Translations under genes and position numbers: made by a program
Notes under the pieces: generated by a model
Told to the model about the DNA's origin: nothing
The model's input: only the letters and a program-made list of their open reading frames with translations
Database searches by the model: none
Assembly (NCBI RefSeq): GCF_900605015.1
Contig: NZ_LR027574.1
Coordinates: 1,061,148-1,125,147 of the forward strand
Length of the DNA stretch: 64,000 bases
DNA from: Olsenella sp. Marseille-P4559
GTDB taxonomy: Bacteria; Actinomycetota; Coriobacteriia; Coriobacteriales; Atopobiaceae
Direction: 5' to 3'
Shown here: piece by piece, positions 44,874 to 53,904 of the stretch
Position numbering within the stretch: the first letter of the stretch is position 1
Layout: each line of letters starts with the position of its first letter

Positions 44874-46679
44874 ATGGGAAAGCAGCTTCTGTCAGGCAAC
44901 GAGGCCGTCGCCGAGGGCGCATGGTCGGCAGGCGTAGGCGTGGGTACGGGATACCCCGGTACGCCCTCCACCGAGACCCTCGAGAACCTCGTGCAGCACA
45001 GTGACGTCTACTGCGAGTGGTCGCCCAACGAGAAGGTCGCCCTCGAGGTGGGCATTGGGTCCGCCATGGGCGGCCTGCGCACGCTTGTCACCATGAAGCA
45101 CGTAGGCCTGAACGTTGCGGCCGACCCCTTCATGAGCGTCACCAACACGGGCACCAACGCAGGCCTGGTGCTTCTCGTTGCCGACGACCCCTCCATGTAC
45201 AGCTCCCAGAACGAGCAGGACACGAGAAACTACGCTGCGTTCGCCCGCGTGCCGTGCCTCGACCCCTCCGACTCCCAGGAGGCCTACGACTTCACGCGCA
45301 AGGCGTTCGACATCTCCGAGCGCTTCGACACGCCGGTCATCCTCCACGAGACCATGCGCATCGCACACACGAGGACCATGGTCGAGTGCACCCACGAGCG
45401 CGACCTTGCGGCGGCCGCGCCGCGCGGCTACGAGAGCCAGCCGAGCAAGTACGTCATGATGCCCGCCTACGCCGTGGCACGCACCCACGCGACCAACGAG
45501 CGCGAGGACGCCCTCGTGGAGTTTGCCGAGACGTGCAAGCTCAACCGCGTTGAGATGCACGACACAAAGGTGGGCATCATCGTTGCCGGTGCCCTCTACA
45601 ACCACGTACGCGAGGCACTGCCCAACGTCTCCATACTCAAGCTTGGCCTCACCTGGCCGCTGCCGCCCAAGCTTCTTGCGAGCTTTGCCGCCTCGGTCGA
45701 GAAGGTCTACGTGGTGGAGGAGTCGTGCCGCTATTTCCGTGACCATGTGGCCGCACTGGGCGTGCGCCTCTCCGAGCCACCCGCCGCGCCGCTCCCCCGC
45801 TCCGGCGAAATCTTCCCCACAGACATCCAGAGGAGCTTTGGCGTGGCCACGGCCGCCCATCTCGAAGCCGCCACGGACCTCCCCCCGCGGCCACCAGCGT
45901 TCTGTGCCGGCTGTCCCCACCGCCCTGTCTTCCACGAACTGCGCCGCATGAAGGCCATCGTGACGGGCGACATTGGCTGCTATACGCTAGGTGCCGTCGC
46001 GCCCTTCCGCGCCGTTGACTCGGTCATCGACATGGGCGCCTCCCTCAGCATGAGCCACGGCATGGAGCTGGCCGGCGTCTCCGGGCGCACCAAGCGTCCC
46101 GTGGTGGGCGTCATTGGCGACTCCACCTTCGCGCACTCCGGCATCACGTCGCTTCTCGGCACGGCATACAACGGCGGCAGGGGGACGCTCCTCATCCTGG
46201 ACAACCGCACCACAGCCATGACCGGTACCCAAGGCAATCCCGTGAACGGAGTCACCCTTTCCGAGCAAGGCGCGCGCATTAGCCCGCTTGTGGACGCAGG
46301 CGAGAAGCCCTCGGTTCTCGACCGCCCCGCGGGTCGTCCGCTCGACCTGCCGGCGCTCTGCCGCGCGATTGGCGTTGACGAGGTCATCGAGGCGGACGCG
46401 CAGGACCTTGCCGCCGTGCGAGCAGCACTCAAGACGGCCGTCTCCCACGAGGACCTGCTCTCGGTGGTGATCTTCCGCGCACCGTGCCGCCTGGTCGACC
46501 GCACGCACGCACCTGCACCCGTTATTCGTGACTGCCGCCGCTGTGGCACCTGCATCCAGATTGGCTGTCCAGCCCTGGGCAAGGACGAGACAAACTACGC
46601 CATCATCGACCCCACGCAGTGCGTGGGCTGCGGTCAGTGCGAGCAGGTGTGCCCCTTTGGGTGCATCCAGTCCGCGTAG
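44874..46679 (+). CDS. iorA: Indolepyruvate:ferredoxin oxidoreductase, alpha subunit
   Basis: 601 residues. It decarboxylates aryl pyruvates to aryl-acetyl-CoA and reduces ferredoxin. The pyrimidine-binding domain opens with LLSGNEAVAEGAWSAGVGVGTGYPGTPSTE; the thiamine diphosphate site is GVIGDSTFAHSGITSLL (near 415) with LILDNRTTAMTG. Two 4Fe-4S motifs end the protein: CRRCGTCIQIGCP and CVGCGQCEQVCPFGC. The ATG at 44874 follows GGAGAGGAGAGGG. Oxygen-sensitive and typical of anaerobic amino-acid fermenters. Confidence 0.95.
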   Translation: MGKQLLSGNEAVAEGAWSAGVGVGTGYPGTPSTETLENLVQHSDVYCEWSPNEKVALEVGIGSAMGGLRTLVTMKHVGLNVAADPFMSVTNTGTNAGLVLLVADDPSMYSSQNEQDTRNYAAFARVPCLDPSDSQEAYDFTRKAFDISERFDTPVILHETMRIAHTRTMVECTHERDLAAAAPRGYESQPSKYVMMPAYAVARTHATNEREDALVEFAETCKLNRVEMHDTKVGIIVAGALYNHVREALPNVSILKLGLTWPLPPKLLASFAASVEKVYVVEESCRYFRDHVAALGVRLSEPPAAPLPRSGEIFPTDIQRSFGVATAAHLEAATDLPPRPPAFCAGCPHRPVFHELRRMKAIVTGDIGCYTLGAVAPFRAVDSVIDMGASLSMSHGMELAGVSGRTKRPVVGVIGDSTFAHSGITSLLGTAYNGGRGTLLILDNRTTAMTGTQGNPVNGVTLSEQGARISPLVDAGEKPSVLDRPAGRPLDLPALCRAIGVDEVIEADAQDLAAVRAALKTAVSHEDLLSVVIFRAPCRLVDRTHAPAPVIRDCRRCGTCIQIGCPALGKDETNYAIIDPTQCVGCGQCEQVCPFGCIQSA

Positions 46680-46708
46680 GCCCAGCCGAAGCAAGGGAGG
46701 TAGAATAC

Positions 46709-47347
46709 ATGCCACACACAACAGCATCCGCAGCCAGCTCAACCGTCCACATGGGCGAACGCGTGCATCTCGACCACACCATGACCGTTCTTCTCGTGGG
46801 CGTTGGCGGACAAGGCACGATCCTCGCCGGCAACATCCTTGCCATGACCGCCTCTGAGGCTGGCCTCGACGTGAAGGTCTCCGAAATCCACGGCATGAGC
46901 CAACGAGGGGGTTCGGTCTCGACCATCATCCGCATGGGCGAGCACGTTGACTCCATGGCCTGCGATCCGGGCACGGCCGATGTGCTTGTGGCCTTCGAGA
47001 CCATTGAGGCCCTGCGCAACCAGCAGTTTCTCAAGGAGGGCGGCCGTCTCTTTGTGAATGACGAGACGATCGTGCCCGTACCGGTGAACATTGGTAACGC
47101 CCACATGCCCCAACACGTGGAGGCGCGCCTGGACAGGATTGGTGCCGTGCGGATTGATGCCGGGGAGATTGCCCGACGCGTGGGAAGCCCCCGCTCGACC
47201 AACGTGGTGCTGGTAGGCGCACTTTCGACGGCACTTCCCTTCTCGGTGGATGAGTGGCGCGATGCCATTGGCCGCCGCGTGCCGCCAAAGACCGTCGAGG
47301 CAAACCTTGCTGCGTTCGATGCCGGCCGCAAGGCGGCGGAGCGCTAG
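46709..47347 (+). CDS. iorB: Indolepyruvate:ferredoxin oxidoreductase, beta subunit
   Basis: 212 residues. The gamma-type domain of 2-oxoacid:ferredoxin oxidoreductases: VLLVGVGGQGTILAGNILA (near 27) binds CoA, and EIHGMSQRGGSVS (near 58) is the family hallmark. The start at 46709 has GGGAGG upstream and lies 29 bases past iorA. It forms the active complex with IorA. The first 24 residues (Ser/Ala/Thr-rich) are a longer lead than usual. Confidence 0.94.
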   Translation: MPHTTASAASSTVHMGERVHLDHTMTVLLVGVGGQGTILAGNILAMTASEAGLDVKVSEIHGMSQRGGSVSTIIRMGEHVDSMACDPGTADVLVAFETIEALRNQQFLKEGGRLFVNDETIVPVPVNIGNAHMPQHVEARLDRIGAVRIDAGEIARRVGSPRSTNVVLVGALSTALPFSVDEWRDAIGRRVPPKTVEANLAAFDAGRKAAER

Positions 47348-47377
47348 GGCAGACGAGAAGGGCTTGCGCTGCTCGAT

Positions 47378-47409
47378 GGTGCCCGGGTTCCCACGTGGGC
47401 CCGGGCGCC
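47378..47409 (+). terminator. Terminator after iorB
   Basis: A 10-bp stem, GGTGCCCGGG with CCCGGGCGCC, is followed by GCTTCTTGT. It lies 30 bases past the stop and would end the ligase-iorAB transcript. Confidence 0.65.
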
Positions 47410-47519
47410 GCTTCTTGTCGCTGGAGGTGAGAGGGCGACCGGGGTGCACGGGTTGGCAACCGTACGAGGCTCGGTCGCTCACGCACAACGGTTGCCTTTT
47501 GCCTCAGAGACTGCCGCCA

Positions 47520-47724
47520 TGGCAGAGGAGGGCCATCGTGCGTACGCATAAGTCAGGACTGTTGACATGGCCCTCTCGGCCAACTGGCCAAACGCAACTC
47601 CCCTGTCAGAAAGTCTCGGTCGTGCGTACGCACAAGCCTGACCCGTTGCCAAGGGATGCCTTCAAGACCCTCTTTGTGGCCGAGAACCTCGGTCGTGCGT
47701 ACGCACGAGCATCGAGATCCGCCA
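47520..47724. repeat. Palindrome array, cluster 4 (three 48-bp dyad units)
   Basis: Central hexamers at 47541-47546, 47625-47630 and 47698-47703, spaced 84 and 73 bp: the same pattern as cluster 1. Outer boxes are TGGCA/TGACA, TGTCA/TGCCA and TGGCC/CGCCA, each exactly 11 bases from the 16-bp core. The linkers are 36 and 25 bp. The 36-bp linker (47568-47603) carries the same conserved core as in clusters 1 and 2 but inverted (GGCCAACTGGCC). It lies between iorB and the deacetylase gene. Confidence 0.88.
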
Positions 47725-47894
47725 ATCGACGGCGCCGCTAGCAGCTCGATGGCGAGAGCCCCACGGTAGAGATTCCGTATGGCCCACCTTCTCCTCGCAC
47801 CGTAAGGGTGCTTTCAGCTTTACCATCAGCGTGGGTTGCGGTTGCCACGGTTCCCGCCCCACCACACAACAGCCGAGCAAGGGGGGACGTTCGC

Positions 47895-48842
47895 ATGCCG
47901 AAGCACTTCAGGCAGGACTGGACGCCGCGTCAGGACTCCAGGAGAAGTCTTGTCAGAAGCAGTCAGAGCAGGAAGGCCTTTCTCGCCCTATCGGTAGGGG
48001 CGCTGCTCGCACTGGGTGTGGGAGTCGCAATGACCCAAGCACCGGGCGCAACAGCCACCGCACCCCAAGCTGACAATACGCCCGACGCCCCTGACGCGTC
48101 CAGTTCGCAAGACACGCAAGACGCAACTGCCGCACAAGACGCCTCCGACGACCCGCGCGCGGCTGGGCTTACCGTGGACCCAGACGCCCAGACGGACTGG
48201 AACTTCAAGAACAACGGCGAGAGCATCGTCTATCTCACCTTCGATGACGGTCCCTCCGCAAACACGCAGCGTGTGCTCGACATTCTCGACCAGTGCGGCG
48301 CAAAGGCAACATTCTTTGTGGTGGGACACGACCCCGACCACTATGGCATGATCAAGAAGGCCTACGATGACGGCAACACCATTGGCCTGCACTCCTACAC
48401 GCACGACTACGCGAAGGTCTACTCCTCCGAGGACGCCTTCTTCGACGACCTCGACCAGATCGCGCAAGTCGTGAAGGACCAGATCGGCTACGTGCCCTAT
48501 CTCGTGCGCTTCCCCGGCGGCTCGTCCAACACCGTCTCGGAGAAGTACTGCTCGGGCATCATGGACGTGCTGGTAAACGACGTGCAGGAGCGCGGCTACC
48601 AGTACTATGATTGGAACGCTTCCAGCGGAGACGGGGCAGTGTGCACAACCGACCAGGTCATCGAGAACTCCTGCGCCTACGATGACTACCCCAACATCAT
48701 CCTGCTCTGCCACGATGCCGCCACCAAGGACACCACCGTCGAGGCCCTGCCCAAGATCATCGAGCACTACCAGGCGCTGGGCTACCGGTTCGAGGCAATC
48801 GACCGCAGCACGATGGTGCCACACCATAAGGTCGCCAACTAG
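47895..48842 (+). CDS. Polysaccharide deacetylase (NodB family), membrane-anchored
   Basis: 315 residues. A basic N-terminus and one hydrophobic segment (about residues 28-48) give a signal anchor, then a low-complexity Asp/Ala/Gln/Ser linker (about 50-90) spans the wall. The NodB domain has TFDDGPS (near 113), the zinc pair HSYTH (near 155) and RFPGGS (near 200). It would remove acetyl groups from cell-wall peptidoglycan or another surface glycan, often giving lysozyme resistance. ATG at 47895 follows AAGGGGGGA. Confidence 0.9.
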   Translation: MPKHFRQDWTPRQDSRRSLVRSSQSRKAFLALSVGALLALGVGVAMTQAPGATATAPQADNTPDAPDASSSQDTQDATAAQDASDDPRAAGLTVDPDAQTDWNFKNNGESIVYLTFDDGPSANTQRVLDILDQCGAKATFFVVGHDPDHYGMIKKAYDDGNTIGLHSYTHDYAKVYSSEDAFFDDLDQIAQVVKDQIGYVPYLVRFPGGSSNTVSEKYCSGIMDVLVNDVQERGYQYYDWNASSGDGAVCTTDQVIENSCAYDDYPNIILLCHDAATKDTTVEALPKIIEHYQALGYRFEAIDRSTMVPHHKVAN

Positions 48843-49044
48843 GCGCCACCGGCACGGCCGGCGTCGGCGGGCCATTGCACGTGCAGCCCGTCGTCGGCCG
48901 ACCGACCAACAGCCGGTTCCGCACCCAATACGACCGCTCGCCATCTTGCTCGCATCGACCGGTCCCCAAGAGTGGAATCTATTCCATTGAGCCGGCATTT
49001 TCGGCCAGGGATCGTATCCGTCGCAGACGTTTGGGGTGAGCCGT

Positions 49045-49416
49045 ATGGGTCAGTACGTACTTAACGAGAAGGATGGAAGGTACCTGTTTAACCTGTGCGC
49101 CAGCAATGGCCACATTATCGCCACGTCGATGGTCTTCCCCTCCAAGGACGATTGCCTGGATGGCATCGAGCGCATCCGCAAGACCGCAAGGGGTGCGGCG
49201 GTAGAGGACACGACCTCCCTCGACCAACAGCCCGTAGAGGCGCCAAAGTACCGCATCTTCCAGACCCTCTCAGGCAACTACTTCTTCCGCTTCTACCCCG
49301 ATACGGGCAACGACCTAGCGCAGTCGCACTCCTATCCCCACAAGGACAGCCTGCTGAGAAGAATCGAGCGCATGCGCAACGAGGGCGATTCCCCGCTGTC
49401 GCAGACCGAGGAGTAG
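49045..49416 (+). CDS. Tandem DUF1508 (YegP-like) protein
   Basis: 123 residues with two copies of the small DUF1508 fold: residues 1-48 (GRYLFNLCASNGHIIATS, FPSKDDCLDGIERIRK) and 67-115 (YRIFQTLSGNYFFRFY, YPHKDSLLRRIERMR). The family is common and uncharacterised, usually thought to be stress-related. GGGG lies eight bases before the ATG at 49045; a GTG nine bases earlier is an alternative. Monocistronic. Confidence 0.82.
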   Translation: MGQYVLNEKDGRYLFNLCASNGHIIATSMVFPSKDDCLDGIERIRKTARGAAVEDTTSLDQQPVEAPKYRIFQTLSGNYFFRFYPDTGNDLAQSHSYPHKDSLLRRIERMRNEGDSPLSQTEE

Positions 49417-49520
49417 GCGCAGGGGCCCATCCTGCAACCTCGCACGAACGTCACGCCCAGTCGTCTTGGCGGGACACACGGCTTCTTTGTCCGCAGCGTG
49501 GCGAGGGGGGGCGGCCTGTC

Positions 49521-50132
49521 TCAGCGCTCCCCTCGCCACTCGGCGATGAACTCCTCGTAGAACCCCCTGAGGTAGGCCCCGCGCCCAGCCGCGAGGAGGC
49601 GTCCGGACTGCGTGTTCATGCCCTCGGCGAGCAGCAGGAGCTTGTCCTCGAAGTGCGCGATCGTGGTATCGCGGCGCTCCTCGCCCTCGTCCCAGAGGGC
49701 CCGCTTGTGCGCCCCGCCGAAGGCGAAGGCGCGACCCACGCCTATCGCGCCGATGGCGTCCAAGCGGTCGGCGTCACGTACGCAGGCCGCCTCGAGGCTG
49801 CTCGGGGGTTCCATCCCGTTGGTGGAGAAGGAGACCTCCCGTATGGCCTGGCAGACGCGGCGCCTCTCGTCCCCATCGACACCCTGGGCGTCCAGGAAGG
49901 AGGTCGCGTGATCCAGCGACGCGCACGTCTCGGGAAAGAGCTTATGGTCGTCCACATCATGCAGCAGCGCCGCGAGCCCGCAGATGCCAACGTCTGCCCC
50001 TTCGCTACGGGCGATGGCCGCGGCGGTGCGGCAGACGCGCAGGGCATGGTCCGCCCCATGGCCGGACGCCTCTCCTGCGAGGAGACCGTGCACGTACGCG
50101 GTGGCCGCCGCGATGGTCCCCTCGCCGATCAC
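49521..50132 (-). CDS. HD-domain phosphohydrolase
   Basis: 203 residues from a GTG start. Metal-binding motif HGADHALRV, the HD pair in ALLHDVDDHK and the distal Asp in VRDADRLDAIGAIGVGRAF define the family. It probably hydrolyses a nucleotide or phosphoester. The GTG at 50132 overlaps the gatB stop as GTGA, so it is translationally coupled to gatCAB. The frame runs on to 50204 inside gatB, but that part is not family-like. Conserved coupling to tRNA amidation would be notable. Confidence 0.82.
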   Translation of the reverse strand: MIGEGTIAAATAYVHGLLAGEASGHGADHALRVCRTAAAIARSEGADVGICGLAALLHDVDDHKLFPETCASLDHATSFLDAQGVDGDERRRVCQAIREVSFSTNGMEPPSSLEAACVRDADRLDAIGAIGVGRAFAFGGAHKRALWDEGEERRDTTIAHFEDKLLLLAEGMNTQSGRLLAAGRGAYLRGFYEEFIAEWRGER

Positions 50133-51664
50133 GCCCCGAGCCTCTCGGCCAGCAGCTTGTTGAAGAGCTTGGGATTGCCCGAGCCCTTCGATGCCTTCAT
50201 GCACTGTCCAACCAGGTATCCCACAACCTTCTTGTTGCCGTCGCGGTACTGCTGGACCTGGTCGGCACAGCGCGCGAGGACCTCGTCCACGATGGGCTCG
50301 AGTGCGCCGGCGTCTGTCACCTGACGCATGCCGCGCTCATCCACCACGCTCTCCGGATCTGCATCCGTGCCGTTGACGGCCTCGAGCACCTCACGCGCCT
50401 GCGCAAAGGTGATGGCATCCTCGGCGAGAAGGCTGGCAATGCCTCTCACCTGCGCCGGTGCAAGCGCATCGAAGCTCGGCGCGAGGTTCACCATCACGTT
50501 GGCGACGGTGGACACGGCCTTGGCCGGCGCTCCTGCAAGGGACTCCTCGAAGAAGGTCGCGACCTTGGGATCTCCCGCCAGCTGGGCAGCGTCGGCCTGC
50601 TTGAGTCCGTAGTCGCGCATGTAGCGGTCTCGCTTGGCGTCAGGCAGCTCGGGGATCTTCTCGCGCGCCTCTTCGATGAAGTCGTCCGTGAGGTCGAAGG
50701 GCGCGAGGTCGGGGTCGGGGAAGAGACGGTAGTCATCGGCCGTCTCCTTCACGCGCATCACGACGGTGCGACGACGGCTGGGCTCCCAGTGACGCGTCTC
50801 CTGGTAGATGATGCCACCCTCTTCGAGTACCTCGGCCTGGCGGCAGATCTCGTACTCGAGCGCGTCGTGCAGGCTCTTGAACGAGTTGATGTTCTTCATC
50901 TCGGTCTTGGTGCCCAGGCGCGTCTCGCCGCGGCGGCGCAGGCTGATGTTGCCGTCGCAGCGCATGGAGCCGTTCTCCAGCGAGCAGTCGGAGATGCCCA
51001 GCGTCTTGAACGTCTGCTGCAGCTTCTCCATGAAGAGGCGGGCCTCCTCGGGCGTGCGCAGGTCGGGCTCGGTGACGAGCTCGATGAGGGGCGTGCCGCA
51101 GCGGTTGTAGTCGATAAGGGACTCAGTAGCAGCCGTGATGCGGCCCTCTTCGCCGCCTACGTGCACCATCTTGGCGGCGTCCTCCTCCATGTGGATGCGC
51201 AGGATGCGGATGGGCACCACGTAGGAGCCATCCTTCTCGCGCGCGATTGCGGTCGTGCCGTCGCCGGCCACGTCTTCCCATGCCGGACGCTCGGCCGCGC
51301 CCCCGCCAGAGACCTCAAGGTCGAGACGCCCGTGCATGCAGAAGGCGACGGGACCCTGCGTGGTCTGGAAGTTCTTGGCCATGTCGGGATAGAAGTAGTG
51401 CTTGCGATAGAACATCGAGTGGCGCATGATCTGGCAGTTTGTGGCCAGCCCCGCCATCACGATGGACTGGATGGCCGCGCGGTTGGGCACCGGCAGCGCG
51501 CCGGGCATGCCCAGGCACACGGGGCACACGTTGGTATTGGGCGGGTCATCGTGCGTGTTCTTGCAGTTGCAGAACATCTTGGTCTCGAGCGTAGTGAGCT
51601 CGGTGTGGACCTCAAGGCCAATCACGGCCTCCCAGTCCCCCAGGACCTCAGCGAGCCTCTTCAT
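50129..51664 (-). CDS. gatB: Asp/Glu-tRNA amidotransferase subunit B
   Basis: 511 residues. It phosphorylates and amidates mischarged Glu-tRNA(Gln) or Asp-tRNA(Asn). Landmarks: EAVIGLEVHTEL (near 12), the zinc-site Cys residues of MFCNCKNT and NTNVCPVCLGMPG, RIHMEEDAAK (near 155) and RCDGNISLR (near 240), with the helical and YqeY-type tail domains at the C-terminus. Start overlaps the gatA stop by four bases (ATGA). Confidence 0.97.
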   Translation of the reverse strand: MKRLAEVLGDWEAVIGLEVHTELTTLETKMFCNCKNTHDDPPNTNVCPVCLGMPGALPVPNRAAIQSIVMAGLATNCQIMRHSMFYRKHYFYPDMAKNFQTTQGPVAFCMHGRLDLEVSGGGAAERPAWEDVAGDGTTAIAREKDGSYVVPIRILRIHMEEDAAKMVHVGGEEGRITAATESLIDYNRCGTPLIELVTEPDLRTPEEARLFMEKLQQTFKTLGISDCSLENGSMRCDGNISLRRRGETRLGTKTEMKNINSFKSLHDALEYEICRQAEVLEEGGIIYQETRHWEPSRRRTVVMRVKETADDYRLFPDPDLAPFDLTDDFIEEAREKIPELPDAKRDRYMRDYGLKQADAAQLAGDPKVATFFEESLAGAPAKAVSTVANVMVNLAPSFDALAPAQVRGIASLLAEDAITFAQAREVLEAVNGTDADPESVVDERGMRQVTDAGALEPIVDEVLARCADQVQQYRDGNKKVVGYLVGQCMKASKGSGNPKLFNKLLAERLGA

Positions 51665-53157
51665 GCAAGCTCACCCCCCTTCCCGGCAAACTCGGGTGCG
51701 ACAACGCCACGCGCCGAGAAGGACTTCTCGACGGCACGGGCAAAGCGCAGGAGCCTGCGGTCCGAGAAGGCAGGGCCCTGCAGCTGGACCGAGACGGGCA
51801 GCCGAGACTCGGCACCCAGACCCAGTGGCACCGAGATGCCGCCGTTGCCTGCGATGTTGTTCGAGATCGTGAACATGTCCGACGCGTACATCTGCGTGGG
51901 GTCGCTCATCTCGCCGAACTTGAAGGCGGCGCGCGGCATGGCAGGCATGAGAATAACGTCGCACTGCCCGTAGGCGTGGCTGTAGTCCTGCGTGATGAGG
52001 GTGCGCACCTGCTGTGCCGGGTAGTAGTACTTGTCGTAGACGCCGCTGGAGAGAAGGTACGCGCCAAGCATCTGGCGTCGCTTAGCCTCCTCGCCAAAGC
52101 CGTGGGCACGGCTCTTGGAGGTCTGCTCGGCCAGCGTGGTGCAGCCCTCCTCCTGGTAGCCATAGCGCACGCCGTCAAAGCGGGCGAGGTTGGAGAAGGC
52201 CTCGCACGGTGCGATCACGTAGTAGGCAGCGATTGCAGATTTGATGTTAGGCAGGTCGACCTCGACGAGCTGGGCACCGGCGTCCTCGAGGGCCTTTGTC
52301 GCACCATCCACGGCCGCGCGGACCTCCGCCGCAAGGCCGGCGGCGTTCATGAGCGCAGACACCACGCCCACGCGCATGCCCTCAACGCCGTCCTCGAGGT
52401 GCTCGAGGAAGTCGACGGCGCAGGGCTGGCTCGTGGAGTCGTACGGGTCACGGCCGGCAGCCGTGAGCGCGTTCATGGCAAGCGCCACGTCTTCGACGGA
52501 GCGACCGAAGGGCCCAACCTGGTCAAGCGAAGAGCCGAACGCCACCACGCCGTAGCGGCTCACGGCACCGTACGTGGGCTTCATGCCCACTACGCCACAG
52601 AGGCTCGCCGGCTGGCGGATGGAGCCGCCCGTGTCGGAGCCAAGCGAGATGGTGACCTCACCGGCGGCGACCGCGGCCGCCGACCCGCCCGAAGAGCCGC
52701 CCGGAACGCGGTCGGTATCCCAGGGGTTGTTCGTGCGGTGGAAGGCCGAGGACTCCGTGGACGAGCCAAATGCGAACTCGTCCATGTTGGCCTTACCCAT
52801 GGGCGTGGCACCCGCGTCAAGCATGCGCTGGACGCAGGTGGCGGTAAAGGTGGATTCGTAGTTCTCGAGCATCTTGGAGGCGCAGGTCGTGCGCGTGCCC
52901 ACGAGATGCATGTTGTCCTTGAAGGCAACCGGCACGCCAGCGAGTGGGCCGAGCTTCTCGCCTGACGTACGACGGCGGTCCGTCTCGGCGGCGACCGCGA
53001 GGGCAAGGTCTGACGAGACCTGCAGGAATGCCTGGACCTTGTCGTCACGCGACTCGATGGCGTCGAGGGAGGCCTTGGCAACCTCGGTTGCGCTGAACTC
53101 CCCTGCCGCCACGCCCGCGGCAATGCGCGCGGCAGAGAGCTGGTCGATGTTGGCCAT
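51661..53157 (-). CDS. gatA: Asp/Glu-tRNA amidotransferase subunit A
   Basis: 498 residues. Glutaminase of the amidase-signature family. The Ser-cisSer-Lys triad is in VAFKDN (Lys near 80), PGGSSGGSAAA and GSDTGGSIRQPA (near 155-180). It releases ammonia from glutamine and channels it to GatB. The start shares one base with the gatC stop (TGATG). Confidence 0.97.
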   Translation of the reverse strand: MANIDQLSAARIAAGVAAGEFSATEVAKASLDAIESRDDKVQAFLQVSSDLALAVAAETDRRRTSGEKLGPLAGVPVAFKDNMHLVGTRTTCASKMLENYESTFTATCVQRMLDAGATPMGKANMDEFAFGSSTESSAFHRTNNPWDTDRVPGGSSGGSAAAVAAGEVTISLGSDTGGSIRQPASLCGVVGMKPTYGAVSRYGVVAFGSSLDQVGPFGRSVEDVALAMNALTAAGRDPYDSTSQPCAVDFLEHLEDGVEGMRVGVVSALMNAAGLAAEVRAAVDGATKALEDAGAQLVEVDLPNIKSAIAAYYVIAPCEAFSNLARFDGVRYGYQEEGCTTLAEQTSKSRAHGFGEEAKRRQMLGAYLLSSGVYDKYYYPAQQVRTLITQDYSHAYGQCDVILMPAMPRAAFKFGEMSDPTQMYASDMFTISNNIAGNGGISVPLGLGAESRLPVSVQLQGPAFSDRRLLRFARAVEKSFSARGVVAPEFAGKGGELA

Positions 53158-53483
53158 CAGGCAAGACCTCCCTCGTCCTCGTCGGTACCCAGGATTGAGG
53201 GCACGCGGAAGTGGTGGTCGCGCGTGGAGCCGGCGTTCTCGAGCGCCACGTCGACGGGCAGGGCGCGGACGGAGTCGTCGATGACGTCCTCACCCATCAC
53301 GTTTGAGAGGTCGCCGATGGGGTGGAAGGTGGGATCGACCCCATCGAGGTCGTACTGGCGGATGGGCTCGAGAAGGTCGACCGCCTCGTTCATGTAGGCG
53401 GTCATCTCGTCGAGTTCCTCGTCCGTGAGGGCAATGCGCGCGTAGTCCGCGATACCCTGCACGTCTTCCCTGCTTAGTGGCAT
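53157..53483 (-). CDS. gatC: Asp/Glu-tRNA amidotransferase subunit C
   Basis: 108 residues. Small belt subunit that stabilises the GatA-GatB pair. Typical opening LSREDVQGIADYARIALTDEEL and DPTFHPIGDLSNVMGEDV in the middle. The ATG at 53483 follows AGGAGGG; the frame is open to 53531. First gene of gatC-gatA-gatB-HD. Confidence 0.95.
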   Translation of the reverse strand: MPLSREDVQGIADYARIALTDEELDEMTAYMNEAVDLLEPIRQYDLDGVDPTFHPIGDLSNVMGEDVIDDSVRALPVDVALENAGSTRDHHFRVPSILGTDEDEGGLA

Positions 53484-53647
53484 AGGCCCTCCTGTCTGGA
53501 GCTGTTTCACCTCGACCATTTTACGGGACAAGGACAGGCCGGGGGCGCCACATTACCAAGGCGCAACACGACAGGGCGAGAAGGGCTTGGGCAACCGGGG
53601 GCGAAAGGCGGCTCTCGGCACGAGGCAAACCCGTGTCCGCCGGCGAT

Positions 53648-53744
53648 TGTGTGACGGTTCGTCACAGGTTCGCATCCGAATGTGTGACCCGCGCAGGACG
53701 TCACACATTCGTCGACGTTCGTGTTGCGAACCGTCACACATTCG
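53648..53744. repeat. Nested TGTGTGAC dyads upstream of gatC
   Basis: A 97-base block has two nested perfect inverted repeats. The outer pair TGTGTGACGGTTCG/CGAACCGTCACACA is 53648-53661 and 53727-53740. The inner pair CGAATGTGTGAC/GTCACACATTCG is 53677-53688 and 53700-53711. CGTCACACATTCG also occurs twice in the same direction, 33 bases apart. It lies 165-260 bases upstream of gatC and 160 upstream of the small membrane peptide, in the 420-base divergent region (53484-53904) that otherwise shows only promoters. Candidate multi-site operator or structured element. Confidence 0.75.
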
Positions 53745-53904
53745 AAGCCAGCACGGCCGAGAACCGGCGGCGGCGCCGGGAAGCCGAAGCTTACGAAAGC
53801 GTAAGACGCCCGTAAGTTCACTCGATGGCACCAAAAGCCACCTCGCGGGATTATAGGGTCAACGAAAGGCAACGACCACAGCGTCGCGTCGGAAGGAGCA
53901 CACC

